64,000 bases of DNA, taken from assembly GCF_018138715.1 (NCBI RefSeq), contig NZ_JAGSHX010000006.1, forward strand, positions 1,178,001-1,242,000. Reading direction: 5' to 3'. Positions 17,529-25,687 of this stretch are shown in pieces. The notes below the pieces were generated by a model. It saw nothing but the letters and a program-made list of their open reading frames with translations, ran no database searches and was not told the origin of the DNA. This DNA is from Streptomyces asiaticus (lineage in GTDB: Bacteria; Actinomycetota; Actinomycetes; Streptomycetales; Streptomycetaceae). The stretch's first letter is position 1; every line of letters begins with the position of its first letter. The position numbers and the translations under genes are program-made.

Positions 17529-17679
17529 GGGGCTCCGCCCCAGACCCCGCTCCTCAAACTCCCCCAGCTACCGCTGGGAGGTGCCCCCTGGAGGGGCTGG
17601 GAAGCGGGGCTCCGCCCCAAGACCCCGCTCCTCGAACTCCCCCAGCTACCGCTGGGTGGTGCCCCCTGGAGGGGCTGGA
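17529..17679. repeat. Duplicated intergenic hairpin element, 77-bp period
   Basis: Two direct copies (17529-17601 and 17606-17679) of an element beginning GGGGCTCCGCCCC and containing CCCCCAGCTACCGCTGGG and CCCCTGGAGGGGC stems. They differ at only a few positions. Located between convergent genes, they can serve as terminators. Similar words occur at 39232-39299 and 46895-46970, so this is one of the dispersed Streptomyces intergenic hairpin families. Confidence 0.8.
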
Positions 17680-17701
17680 AGGGCGAACACCCCCCAGGGC
17701 C

Positions 17702-18559
17702 TCATCCTCGCGGGGTGAGGTCCTGGAGGCCCACCACCCGCAGCAGCTCCAGCCGCTCGGCGGACTCGCTGCCGGGGCGGGCGGTGTGGACGATCAGCCG
17801 CTGGGCGTGTTCCGAGCTCAGCAGGACCTCGCAGTCCAGCTCCATCGTCCCCACCACCGGGTGGGTGAACCGCTTGACCGTGGAGTGCCGTACGGCCACC
17901 TCATGGGCCTCCCACAGCGCCGCGAACTCCGCGCTCACCGACAGCAGTTCGGCCACGAGCCCCGCCGGGCCGGGGTCGTCGGGGCGGGCGGCGAACACGG
18001 CCCGGAGGGTGGCCACATGCAGCCGGGCGTGCTCCTCGAGCTCCTCGCTCGGGAAGATCCCGGGGGTGCCGGAGGCGGCGTCGCGCCGGGTGAAGAAGGA
18101 CCGGACGATATTGCGGTCGCCGGGCGGCCGCCCCATGATGTCGCCGACCAGCGCCGCCGCCATCGCGTTCTGCGCCAGCACCTCGCCCCAGTCGGTGATC
18201 ACCTGGGCCGGGGTGTCGTACAGCCGGTCCAGCACCCTGAGCAGACCGGGCCGCACATGCTCCGAGGTCCTGCGGTCGCGCGGCGGCTCCTCCCCCACCA
18301 GATGGAAGAGGTGGTCCCGCTCGTCGTCGGTGAGCCGCAGCGCCCGGGCCAGCGCGGTCAGCATCTGGCGGGACGGACGCGGGCCGCGGGCCTGCTCCAG
18401 CCGGGTGTAGTAGTCCGGGGACATGCCCGCGAGCTGGGCCACCTCCTCCCGGCGCAGCCCGGGCGTACGGCGTCGGGGGCCGGGTGTCAGCCCCACCTCG
18501 GCGGGGCCCAGGCGGGCGCGGCAGCGGCGCAGGAAGTCGGCGAGTTCCGTTCGATGCAC
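17702..18559 (-). CDS. XRE-family regulator with MmyB-like ligand domain
   Basis: 285 residues. N-terminal HTH_31 domain (GLRREEVAQLAGMSPDYYTRLEQ at about 33-55) followed by a MmyB-like ligand-binding domain with hallmark segments ALRLTDDERDHLFHL, NAMAAALVGD and HPVVGTMELD. Such regulators typically repress a divergently transcribed oxidoreductase; here the divergent neighbour at 18691 is an SDR. A dyad at 18590-18614 lies between them. In crystallised relatives the ligand domain binds a fatty-acid-like molecule. Confidence 0.92.
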   Translation of the reverse strand: MHRTELADFLRRCRARLGPAEVGLTPGPRRRTPGLRREEVAQLAGMSPDYYTRLEQARGPRPSRQMLTALARALRLTDDERDHLFHLVGEEPPRDRRTSEHVRPGLLRVLDRLYDTPAQVITDWGEVLAQNAMAAALVGDIMGRPPGDRNIVRSFFTRRDAASGTPGIFPSEELEEHARLHVATLRAVFAARPDDPGPAGLVAELLSVSAEFAALWEAHEVAVRHSTVKRFTHPVVGTMELDCEVLLSSEHAQRLIVHTARPGSESAERLELLRVVGLQDLTPRG

Positions 18560-18589
18560 GCTCCCATCGTCGCCGTGCCCGCGTCCCGT

Positions 18590-18614
18590 ATCCAGGGTCT
18601 GCGGATCCCTGGAT
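18590..18614. promoter_or_regulatory. Dyad operator between MmyB-type regulator and SDR
   Basis: Perfect inverted repeat ATCCAGGG - 9 nt - CCCTGGAT, centred 43 bp upstream of the regulator start and 89 bp upstream of the SDR start. The layout fits autoregulation plus control of the divergent SDR by the MmyB-type protein. Confidence 0.65.
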
Positions 18615-18690
18615 GAGGAGGTCTCTCCCGGCCCCGCCCCGCCCGCCGCAGGCTGGGGCCGAGCGACGAACGAGACGAAAGGCGGAGCTC

Positions 18691-19575
18691 ATGCCCTTGA
18701 TTCTGGTGACGGGTGCGACCGGTCACGTGGGACGGCGGTTCACCAAGCGGCTGCTGGAGCGGCGCGCGGCCGGTACCGAGGTACGGGTGCTGGTGCGCGA
18801 CGAGGAGCGCGGCGCCCCCTTCGCGGCCCAGGGCGCGAGCCTCATGGTCGGCGATCTGCGCGAGGAGAAGGATCTGCGGCGGGCCATGGAGGGGGCGCAC
18901 GCGGTGGTCAACATCGCGGCGGCCTTCCGCGGGGTGCCGGACGAGGAGGCGTGGGCGGTCAACCGGGACGCGGCGGTGGCGCTCGGGCGGGCCGCGGTCG
19001 AGGCCGGAACGAGCCGGTTCCTCCAGGTCAGCACCAATCTGGTGTACGGCGCCTCGCGCGGGCGGCCGCTGACGGAGGACGACGAGAGCAGGCCCGGCGG
19101 TCTGCTGTGGGGCGCGTACCCCGCCTCCAAGGCCGAGGCGGAGCGGGAGCTGCTGGCGCTGCACCACGAGCACGGCCTCGATCTGCGGATCGGCAGCCTG
19201 GCCTTCGTCTACGGGGACGGCGATCCGCATCTGGCGAACGTCCTGCCGCACGCGGCGGAATGGGCCGGGAGCCAGCGGCTCGCCATGGTCCACCACGCGG
19301 ACGCGACGCAGGCGCTGCTGCGGCTGCTGCGCGCCCCGGGCGGCACGGCCGGCGGCTCGGTGTCGGGCCGCAAGTACAACATCGTGGACGACGCCCCGGC
19401 GACCACGGTCGAGCTCTTCCAGATCAACGGGGTGCCGCTGCCCGAGGGCATGACCGAGCGGACCGACGAGGACCCCTGGTTCGGGATCACCTCCAACCTC
19501 CGGCTGCGCGACGAGCTGGGCTGGCGGCCGCTGTATCCGTCGATGTGGACGGCGCGCGACGCGGGTGTGCTGTGA
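18691..19575 (+). CDS. NAD(P)-dependent epimerase/dehydratase (extended SDR)
   Basis: 294 residues from ATG 18691 with GGAG at good spacing. Rossmann nucleotide-binding GATGHVGRR at residues 8-16, DLREEKDL, and active-site YPASK (the catalytic Tyr-x3-Lys) near 135-139. It belongs to the NAD-dependent epimerase/dehydratase group; substrate not predictable. Divergent from the MmyB-type regulator, which probably controls it. A 3' gap of 88 bp separates it from the next gene. Confidence 0.9.
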   Translation: MPLILVTGATGHVGRRFTKRLLERRAAGTEVRVLVRDEERGAPFAAQGASLMVGDLREEKDLRRAMEGAHAVVNIAAAFRGVPDEEAWAVNRDAAVALGRAAVEAGTSRFLQVSTNLVYGASRGRPLTEDDESRPGGLLWGAYPASKAEAERELLALHHEHGLDLRIGSLAFVYGDGDPHLANVLPHAAEWAGSQRLAMVHHADATQALLRLLRAPGGTAGGSVSGRKYNIVDDAPATTVELFQINGVPLPEGMTERTDEDPWFGITSNLRLRDELGWRPLYPSMWTARDAGVL

Positions 19576-19663
19576 TACGGCGGTTGACGGGGCGTTAGGC
19601 CGTCCAGGGGAAGCGGCGGCGTACGGCGGGACCGCGCCCGTCCGGCCTGCCACGCTGGCGTCC

Positions 19664-20365
19664 ATGACGATGCCCACGCCCGCGCGGCTCGCACCGCGCA
19701 CCGTGAGAAGCGTCGTGGCGCGCATGAGCGCGCTCGGCGCGGCGCTGCCGCCGGGGGACGGGGTGGCGGTCTTCAACGGGGTGTATCTGTCGGTCACCGA
19801 GGAGGTCGGCCGGCGGCTCGCGGACGGGTACTTCCACGACCCGTCCGCCACCGAGGAGCTGGATGTGCGGTTCGCCGAGCGCTATCTGGCGGCGGTCGAC
19901 GCGGTGACCACCGGCGGGCGGCCGCCCGCCTGCTGGCGGCCGCTGTTCCAGCTGCGGTGCCATCCCGGGGTCCGCCCGGTGCAGTTCGCGCTCGCCGGGA
20001 TCAATGCCCATATCGGCCATGACCTGGCGCTCGCGCTGCTGGACACCTGCCGGGCCCGGGACCTCGAACCGGAGGCCCTGGAGGGCGACTTCGACCGGAT
20101 CGGCGCCCTGCTCACGGGGATGGAGGAGCGGATCCGGGAGGAGCTGATGCCCGGCCCCGACCTGCTGGACGTGGCCGATCCGCTCACCCATCTCGTGGGC
20201 TCCTGGAGCCTGGAGAAGGCGCGGGACGCCGCATGGGCGGCGTTCCGCGCGCTGTGGGGGCTGCGCGCGGTGCCGGAGCTGGCCGAGGAGTTCGCGGAGC
20301 GCGTCGACGCCACCGTGGGTCTGGTCGGGCGCTTTCTGCTCACCCCTCTGCCGTCCGCGTGCTGA
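19664..20365 (+). CDS. DUF5995 family protein
   Basis: 233-residue, mostly alpha-helical cytosolic protein of the DUF5995 family: VFNGVYLSVTEEV, RPLFQLRCHPGVRPVQFALAGINAHIGHDL and LVGSWSLEKARDAAW are the conserved blocks. The paired histidines in INAHIGHDLALAL suggest a metal or cofactor site, but no function is known. Start ATG 19664 or 19670; neither has a convincing Shine-Dalgarno sequence. Convergent with the flavin oxidase gene, 18 bp apart. Confidence 0.75.
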   Translation: MTMPTPARLAPRTVRSVVARMSALGAALPPGDGVAVFNGVYLSVTEEVGRRLADGYFHDPSATEELDVRFAERYLAAVDAVTTGGRPPACWRPLFQLRCHPGVRPVQFALAGINAHIGHDLALALLDTCRARDLEPEALEGDFDRIGALLTGMEERIREELMPGPDLLDVADPLTHLVGSWSLEKARDAAWAAFRALWGLRAVPELAEEFAERVDATVGLVGRFLLTPLPSAC

Positions 20366-20383
20366 AGCGGGCCCCGGACCGGC

Positions 20384-22093
20384 TCAGTCCTCGGGGAGCT
20401 CGACGGGTGCGATCTCGTCGTACAGGTCGCCCGGCCCGGGGTTCTTCGGGTCGGTGGAGCCGCCGAACTGGTGCATGACGCCCCACACCGCGTTGAGCGC
20501 GGTCTGGATGGCGCCCTCGGCCCAGCCCGCCGTCCAGGAGATGTCGTCGCCCGCGAGGAAGACGCCACGCTTGTCGGCGGGCAGCCGGTCCTGCATGAAG
20601 TGGGTGAACAGCCGGCGCTGGTAGCGGTAGTGGCCGGGCAGATTGGCCTTGAACGCGCCCATGAAGTACGGCTCGTTCTCCCAGGACACGGTGACCGGGC
20701 TGCCGATGATGTGCTTGCGGATGTCGACATTCGGATAGATCTCCGAGAGCGACTTGAGCATGACCTCCATCCGCTCGTTCGCCGACAGCGGCAGCCACTT
20801 CAGGCTGTCGTCGCACCAGGTGTAGGAGAGGCAGATGACGGCGGGCCGGTCCGGGCCGTTGTCCAGCAGATAGGTGCCGCGGGTCATCCGGTCGGTGAGC
20901 GTCATGCTCATCGTGTCCCGCCCGGTGACCTCGTCCTTGTCCAGCCAGAACGGCCGGTCCACCGGCACGAAGAGCTTGCTGGACTCCATGTAGTGGGTGC
21001 GCTCGATCGCCGTCCAGTGGTCGATCGGGAAGAGCGAGTCATCGCAGTCGATCTGGGAGAGCAGCATCCAGGACTGCGCGGTGAAGACCACCGCCCGGTA
21101 CGAGCGGATGTCACCGCTCGCGTCCGTCACCACGACGCGGTCGCCCGCGGCCCGGTGCAACCGGGTCACGGCCGGGCGGGGCGCACCCTCGTGCAGCGAG
21201 GCCAGCGAGGTGCCCTGGGGCCAGTGGACGATCTTCTCGGGCTCGCGCTCCCACAGCCGCAGCGGCAGCTGCTGGCTGCCGCCGACGATGCCGCGGTGGT
21301 GGTCGTCGGCCTCGGTGTAGACGACCCGCAGGATCTCCAGGATGGAGTTGGGGAAGTCGGTGTCCCAGCCGCCGGTGCCGAAGCCGACCTGGCCGAAGAT
21401 CTCCCGGTGGCGGAAGGAGGTGAAGGCCGAGGAGTCGCAGAGGAAGCCGTAGAAGGTCTGGTTGTCGAGCTTCTCGACCAGCCGCGCCCAGATCTCCCGG
21501 ATCCGGGGCACGTCCCGCTCGCGGATCGCGCGGTTCATGTCGGAGAAGTCCGCGCCCTCCTCCAGACAGGCGTTCCAGGCGTCGGCCACCTCGCGGTAGA
21601 CCGGCGGCAGATCGTCGATGGTACGGGCGTAGTGGGACTCGCCCTTGAGGTCGACGACGGTCGAGGGGGTCTCGGGGGCCAGCGGGTTGGGGAACGGCTG
21701 GGTCTTCAGGTCCACCAGGTCGATGTAGTGCTGGAGGGCGGTGGAGGACGGCGGGAAGCGCATCGCGCCCATCTCGGCGGTCAGCGCGTCGTCACAGCCG
21801 TCGAAGCCGACGGTGCGCAGCCGTCCGCCGATCCGGTCGGCCTCGTAGACCACGGGCCGCAGGCCCATCTTCATCAGCTCGTACGCGGCGACGACACCGG
21901 AGAGACCGCCGCCGACGACCGCGACCTCGGCGCCGTGCTCGGTCGCCGGTATCTGGCCCAGGCCCGCGGGGTGGGCGAGGTAGTCGTCGTAGGCGTAGGG
22001 GAAGTCCGGGCCGAACATGGTGATGGGCGGCAGGGCCTCGAGCGCCTGCGCCTCCTGCTCGTCATGGACGGCGGTGGGCACCGTGGACGTCAT
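20384..22093 (-). CDS. Flavin amino acid monooxygenase, lysine 2-monooxygenase (DavB)-like
   Basis: 569-residue FAD enzyme of the monoamine-oxidase superfamily. Dinucleotide-binding GGGLSG at 61-66, the ribose-binding Glu about 20 residues later, RIGGRL at 87-92, and C-terminal FLAGDDISWTAGWAEGA contacting the flavin. The opening ITMFGPDFPYAYDDYLAHPA and the REIFGQVGFGTGGWD block closely resemble, by eye, Pseudomonas lysine 2-monooxygenase, which oxidatively decarboxylates L-lysine to 5-aminovaleramide. The adjacent amidohydrolase is the matching second enzyme. Tryptophan or other amino acid specificity cannot be excluded. Confidence 0.85.
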   Translation of the reverse strand: MTSTVPTAVHDEQEAQALEALPPITMFGPDFPYAYDDYLAHPAGLGQIPATEHGAEVAVVGGGLSGVVAAYELMKMGLRPVVYEADRIGGRLRTVGFDGCDDALTAEMGAMRFPPSSTALQHYIDLVDLKTQPFPNPLAPETPSTVVDLKGESHYARTIDDLPPVYREVADAWNACLEEGADFSDMNRAIRERDVPRIREIWARLVEKLDNQTFYGFLCDSSAFTSFRHREIFGQVGFGTGGWDTDFPNSILEILRVVYTEADDHHRGIVGGSQQLPLRLWEREPEKIVHWPQGTSLASLHEGAPRPAVTRLHRAAGDRVVVTDASGDIRSYRAVVFTAQSWMLLSQIDCDDSLFPIDHWTAIERTHYMESSKLFVPVDRPFWLDKDEVTGRDTMSMTLTDRMTRGTYLLDNGPDRPAVICLSYTWCDDSLKWLPLSANERMEVMLKSLSEIYPNVDIRKHIIGSPVTVSWENEPYFMGAFKANLPGHYRYQRRLFTHFMQDRLPADKRGVFLAGDDISWTAGWAEGAIQTALNAVWGVMHQFGGSTDPKNPGPGDLYDEIAPVELPED

Positions 22094-22159
22094 GGGGTAC
22101 GGACTCCTTGCTGCTTGGTGCTCAAAGGGGTGGTTCGGGTGCGGCAGGGGCCGGACGGA

Positions 22160-22957
22160 TCAGCCGAGGGAGGTGTAGAGACCGGGGCGGCGGTCGCGCA
22201 GATACGGGTTGATCCGGCGCGAGGTCGTCAGCAGTTTGGGGTCGACGTCGCCGAGGAGGAGCTCCTCACCGCGCCCGGCGCGCAGACAGGTGGCGCCGTC
22301 GGGCCCGGCCAGACAGCTCAGCCCGACGAAGTCGAACTCGCCCTCGCGGCCGCTGCGGTTGACGTACGCGATGTACATCTGGCTCTCGAAGGCCCGCACC
22401 GGGATCAGGGATTCGGCGACGAACTCGAAGGGGTGCATCTGCGCGGTGGGCACCACCAGCAGATCGGTCCCGGCCAGGGCGTGGGCCCGTACGTTCTCGG
22501 GGAACTCCACGTCGTAGCAGACCAGGATGCCGACGGTCAGCTCGCCGATGGTGGCCTGGACGACGGGGGTCTCCCCGGGGGTGAACGACTCCCGCTCGAA
22601 GCAGCCGTAGAGATGGGTCTTGCGGTAGTTGGCCAGCTCGGTGCCGTCCGCGCCCACCAGCCGCGCGGAGTTGTGGACCGCGTCCGCGTGGCGCTCGGGG
22701 TAGCCGTAGAGGACGGCGAGGCCGTGCGTCGCGGCGATCTCGGCCACGGCCCGGCCGCTCGGCCCGTCCGCGGGCTCGGCCAGCTCCCGCACGCCGCCGC
22801 CGATGGCGTAGCCCGTGAGGAACATCTCCGCGGTGACCAGCAGCCCGGCGCCGTCGGCGGCCGCGCGGGCGGCGGCCTCGTCGAGGACCTTGAGGTTACC
22901 GGCGGGGTCGCCGGGGTGACCGGAGTTCTGGAGCAGAGCGGTGCGCAGCGGCGGCAT
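22160..22957 (-). CDS. Carbon-nitrogen hydrolase, 5-aminovaleramidase (DavA)-like
   Basis: 265-residue nitrilase-superfamily amidase with the complete catalytic triad: Glu44 in TAEMFLTGY, Lys113 in YRKTHLYG, Cys147 in LVCYDVEFPENVR. These blocks closely resemble Pseudomonas DavA, which hydrolyses 5-aminovaleramide to 5-aminovalerate. Start ATG 22957 with AAGG six bases upstream. It lies 66 bp ahead of the DavB-like gene on the same strand, consistent with a two-step amino acid to amide to acid route. Confidence 0.87.
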   Translation of the reverse strand: MPPLRTALLQNSGHPGDPAGNLKVLDEAAARAAADGAGLLVTAEMFLTGYAIGGGVRELAEPADGPSGRAVAEIAATHGLAVLYGYPERHADAVHNSARLVGADGTELANYRKTHLYGCFERESFTPGETPVVQATIGELTVGILVCYDVEFPENVRAHALAGTDLLVVPTAQMHPFEFVAESLIPVRAFESQMYIAYVNRSGREGEFDFVGLSCLAGPDGATCLRAGRGEELLLGDVDPKLLTTSRRINPYLRDRRPGLYTSLG

Positions 22958-22991
22958 GGCAGACCTTGGGAGGAGGAGTACGGGCATAAAA

Positions 22992-23021
22992 ACAGTACGT
23001 TGCCTCCGGATCGCCCAACAA
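22992..23021 (-). promoter_or_regulatory. Putative promoter of the davA/davB-like genes
   Basis: On the minus strand TTGTTG (23016-23021) and TACTGT (22992-22997) are 18 bp apart, about 35 bp upstream of the amidase ATG in an unusually AT-rich patch. A separate promoter here would let davAB respond independently of the permease-Lrp genes upstream. Confidence 0.45.
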
Positions 23022-23089
23022 GACGACTTCATTGCGTCCGGCGTCGATTCATGACGCAGGGGGACCTGCGCACGACGATTCATTGCACG

Positions 23090-23215
23090 CGCCCCCGAAG
23101 GGGCGCGGGGCTGTATGCGGCTCCGCCGCGGGGGGCGCCCCAAAGGGGCGCGGGGAACTGCGCGACCAGCCACAACGGAGCCGCAGCCGCTCACCGACAG
23201 GCCAGGGCAGGCGCC
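23090..23215. repeat. Dispersed Streptomyces intergenic repeat element
   Basis: Contains the hairpin words GCGCCCCCGAAGGGGCGCGGG and GGCGCCCCAAAGGGGCGCGG in tandem, followed by AACTGCGCGACCAGCCACAA. From general knowledge this composite occurs many times between genes in Streptomyces chromosomes. It fills the gap between the Lrp gene and the davA-like promoter and may terminate the upstream transcript. Confidence 0.75.
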
Positions 23216-23241
23216 CAAGAACCGCGCACCCAGCGAAGCGC

Positions 23242-23697
23242 CTACGTAGGCGCACCCGAGCTGAACCTCCGCAGCAACGGCGACAGCACCAGCACAGACT
23301 TCGTGCGCTCCACAAACGGCTCCCCCGCAATCCGCTCCAGCACCCGCTCAAAGTGGCGCATATCCGCGGCGAAGACCTGGACGACGGCGTCCGCGTCACC
23401 GGTGACGGTGGACGCGGACACCACCTCGGGGTAGCGCGACAGACCCCGGCGGATGTCCTCCGGCGAGGTGTTGTGGCGGCAGAAGAGCTCGATGAAGCCC
23501 TCGGTCTCCCAGCCCAGCGCCACCGGGTCGACCCGCACCGTGAAGCCGGTGATGGCTCCCTCCGCGCGCAGCCGGTCCACCCGCCGTTTGACGGCGGGCG
23601 CGGACAGCCCGACGATTTCGCCGATGTCGGCGTAGGAGCGGCGGGCGTCCTCGGCGAGGGCGTGGACGATGCGTTCGTCGAGATCGTTCAGTCGCAC
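23242..23697 (-). CDS. Lrp/AsnC-family regulator
   Basis: 151 residues from GTG 23697. N-terminal winged HTH (YADIGEIVGLSAPAVKRRVDRL at about 22-43) and C-terminal RAM ligand domain (about 62-140, SASTVTGDADAVVQVF). The start is 10 bp after the permease stop; no strong Shine-Dalgarno is seen, so translation is probably coupled. Lrp proteins sense amino acids, so the job here is likely control of the permease and the monooxygenase/amidase genes in response to lysine or a related amino acid (inference). Confidence 0.9.
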   Translation of the reverse strand: MRLNDLDERIVHALAEDARRSYADIGEIVGLSAPAVKRRVDRLRAEGAITGFTVRVDPVALGWETEGFIELFCRHNTSPEDIRRGLSRYPEVVSASTVTGDADAVVQVFAADMRHFERVLERIAGEPFVERTKSVLVLSPLLRRFSSGAPT

Positions 23698-23707
23698 TGG
23701 GGGGCAA

Positions 23708-25180
23708 TCACTTCTCTGCTGTGGCCAGTCGGGATCGGCGCATGCCGTATCCGAAGTACAGCACAAGGCCAACGGCCATCCACACGCCGAAGACCACCCA
23801 GGTCACGAACTGAAGGCTGCCCATCATCCACAGACACAGCACGAAGCCGACCACCGGGAAGAGCGGGGACAGCGGCACCCGGAAGGTCCGGGGCATATCG
23901 GGCCGGGTCCGGCGCAGCACGATCACGGCGATGTTGACCAGCGCGAAGGCGAAGAGCGTGCCGATGCTGGTGGCGTCGGCGAGCTGGCCGAGCGGGATCG
24001 CGGCGGCGAGGACGCCGCAGAAGAGCGAGACGATGACGGTGTTGGCGCGGGGCACCCCGGTCCGGGCGTGGACCGTGGAGAAGACCTTGGGCACCAGCCC
24101 GTCCCTGGACATCGCGAAGAGGATGCGGGTCTGCCCGTAGAGCACGGTCAGCACCACGGAGGCGATCGCGATCACCGCGCCGGCCGCCAGCAGCACGGCC
24201 CAGAAGTTCTGTCCGGTGACATCCTTCATGATCGAGGCGAGCGCGGCCTCGGAGCCGGAGAACTTCTTCCACGGCAGCGCGCCCACCGCCACGGCGGCCA
24301 CCAGGCAGTACAGCGCGGTGACGATGATCAGCGAGAGCATGATCGCGCGGGGCAGGTCGCGCTGGGGGTTCTTGGCCTCCTCACCGGCCGTGGAGGCGGC
24401 GTCGAAGCCGATGTAGGAGAAGAAGAGGGTGGCGCCGGCGGCGCTGACGCCCGCCATGCCCAGCGGCATGAACGGGGTGTAGTTGCCGGCCCGGATGCCG
24501 GTGAAGGCGACGGCGCAGAAGAGGATCAGCGCCGCGATCTTCACCCCGACCATGATGGCGTTGGCGCGGGCGCTCTCCTTGGCGCCGCCCAGCAGGAACG
24601 CCATGGCCAGCAGCACCACGAGCAGCGCGGGCAGGTTGAAGATCCCGCCGTCCCCGGGCGGGGCGGCCAACGCGTCGGGGATGGTGATGCCGAGGGTGCC
24701 GTCGAGTAGTTCGTTGAGGTACTCGCCCCAGCCGACGGCCACGGCCGCCACCGAGACGCCGTACTCCAGGATCAGACACCAGCCGCAGATCCAGGCGATC
24801 AGCTCGCCCATCGTGGCGTAGGCGTACGAGTAGGAGGAGCCGGAGACCGGGATGGTGCCCGCCAGCTCGGCGTACGACAGCGCGGAGAACAGCGCGGTGA
24901 GCCCGGCGATGACGAAGGACACGACGACCGCGGGGCCTGCGTCCGGCACGGCCTCGCCGAGCACCACGAAGATGCCGGTGCCCAGGGTGGCGCCGATGCT
25001 GATCATGGTGAGCTGCCATACGCCCATCGAGCGCCGGAGGCTTCCGCCCTCGCCCTGGCCGCCCTCGGCGACCAGCCGCTCCACCGGCTTGCGCCGCATC
25101 AGCCGGGCGCCCAGCCCGCCGACCGGAGGGTCTGGTTCCGGTTGCTGGGTGGCGGGTGGTGCTGCGCCGTGCTCCAACAC
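23708..25180 (-). CDS. Cationic amino acid transporter-like APC permease
   Basis: 490-residue, 12-helix APC-superfamily permease of the CAT (YfnA-like) type: SIGATLGTGIFVVLG in helix 1, SALSYAELAGTIPVSGSSY, SYIGFDAASTAGEEAKNPQRD, and GQTRILFAMSRDGLVP. GTG start at 25180 with AAGGAG eight bases upstream. First gene of the leftward cluster permease-Lrp-amidase-monooxygenase; a CAT-type importer fits uptake of a basic amino acid such as lysine, supporting the DavAB reading. Confidence 0.9.
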   Translation of the reverse strand: MLEHGAAPPATQQPEPDPPVGGLGARLMRRKPVERLVAEGGQGEGGSLRRSMGVWQLTMISIGATLGTGIFVVLGEAVPDAGPAVVVSFVIAGLTALFSALSYAELAGTIPVSGSSYSYAYATMGELIAWICGWCLILEYGVSVAAVAVGWGEYLNELLDGTLGITIPDALAAPPGDGGIFNLPALLVVLLAMAFLLGGAKESARANAIMVGVKIAALILFCAVAFTGIRAGNYTPFMPLGMAGVSAAGATLFFSYIGFDAASTAGEEAKNPQRDLPRAIMLSLIIVTALYCLVAAVAVGALPWKKFSGSEAALASIMKDVTGQNFWAVLLAAGAVIAIASVVLTVLYGQTRILFAMSRDGLVPKVFSTVHARTGVPRANTVIVSLFCGVLAAAIPLGQLADATSIGTLFAFALVNIAVIVLRRTRPDMPRTFRVPLSPLFPVVGFVLCLWMMGSLQFVTWVVFGVWMAVGLVLYFGYGMRRSRLATAEK

Positions 25181-25362
25181 TTGGGTGGCTCCTTATTCGC
25201 TGCCATCAGGTGGTGGCGACCGACTGCGGACATACGGGTACCCGGGAGGGAAACCCGCAGGTGGGAATCGCCGAGCAGCCGGTCTTCGCCACTCCACGTC
25301 AGCGCAAGACCCTATGAGCCGTCCGCCGACGGCCGTAATGGACCATGATTGCGCATACGTGT

Positions 25363-25374
25363 CGCAACGTTGCG
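25363..25374. promoter_or_regulatory. 12-bp palindrome CGCAACGTTGCG in divergent promoter region
   Basis: The 300-bp gap between the permease start and the small-protein gene holds a perfect 12-bp palindrome, followed 20-30 bases later by a half-site-like CGTTGCGAAAC. The stretch is less GC-rich than its surroundings and probably contains the promoters for both directions. Which regulator binds is unknown. Confidence 0.4.
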
Positions 25375-25480
25375 CGCGGGGGCGCCCGACGGTGAATCGT
25401 TGCGAAACACTGAGCTCGCCAGCGCGCGTTTCACCCGAATGCCGCGATACTGCACCATTTTAGCGGTCGTTGGTGGGGAC

Positions 25481-25687
25481 GTGACCACTGACAGTCTGCA
25501 ACCACCCGATCACTCCCGCCTCGGTACCGAGCCGGTGTTCCGGCCTCGCGACCAGGGGGGTGACAGCGAGCGCTACCCGCTCGAATACTGCGCGAGAGTG
25601 TGGGAGGACTTCATCCGGACGCTGGGCCGGATCGAGGCGGACTTCCTCCAGCGCTCCAATACCACAGAACCGGGCGTCAAGGCATGA
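25481..25687 (+). CDS. Small conserved-type hypothetical protein
   Basis: 68 residues from GTG 25481 (GGTGGGG upstream); an in-frame ATG at 25439 would add 14. It is acidic and soluble, with one predicted helix (CARVWEDFIRTLGRIEADFL). Its stop overlaps the ATG of the DUF2637 gene as ATGA (25684-25687), so the two are translationally coupled and probably act together. I do not recognise a family. Confidence 0.6.
   Translation: MTTDSLQPPDHSRLGTEPVFRPRDQGGDSERYPLEYCARVWEDFIRTLGRIEADFLQRSNTTEPGVKA

Noticed and set aside
17529..17679. CRISPR-like array from the two 73-bp repeats
   Set aside because: Only two adjacent copies with no spacer structure and no cas genes; it is a duplicated hairpin element.
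20471..23434. 987-codon open frame antisense to the monooxygenase and amidase genes
   Set aside because: It is the shadow of two well-supported genes on the other strand and its composition is not protein-like.
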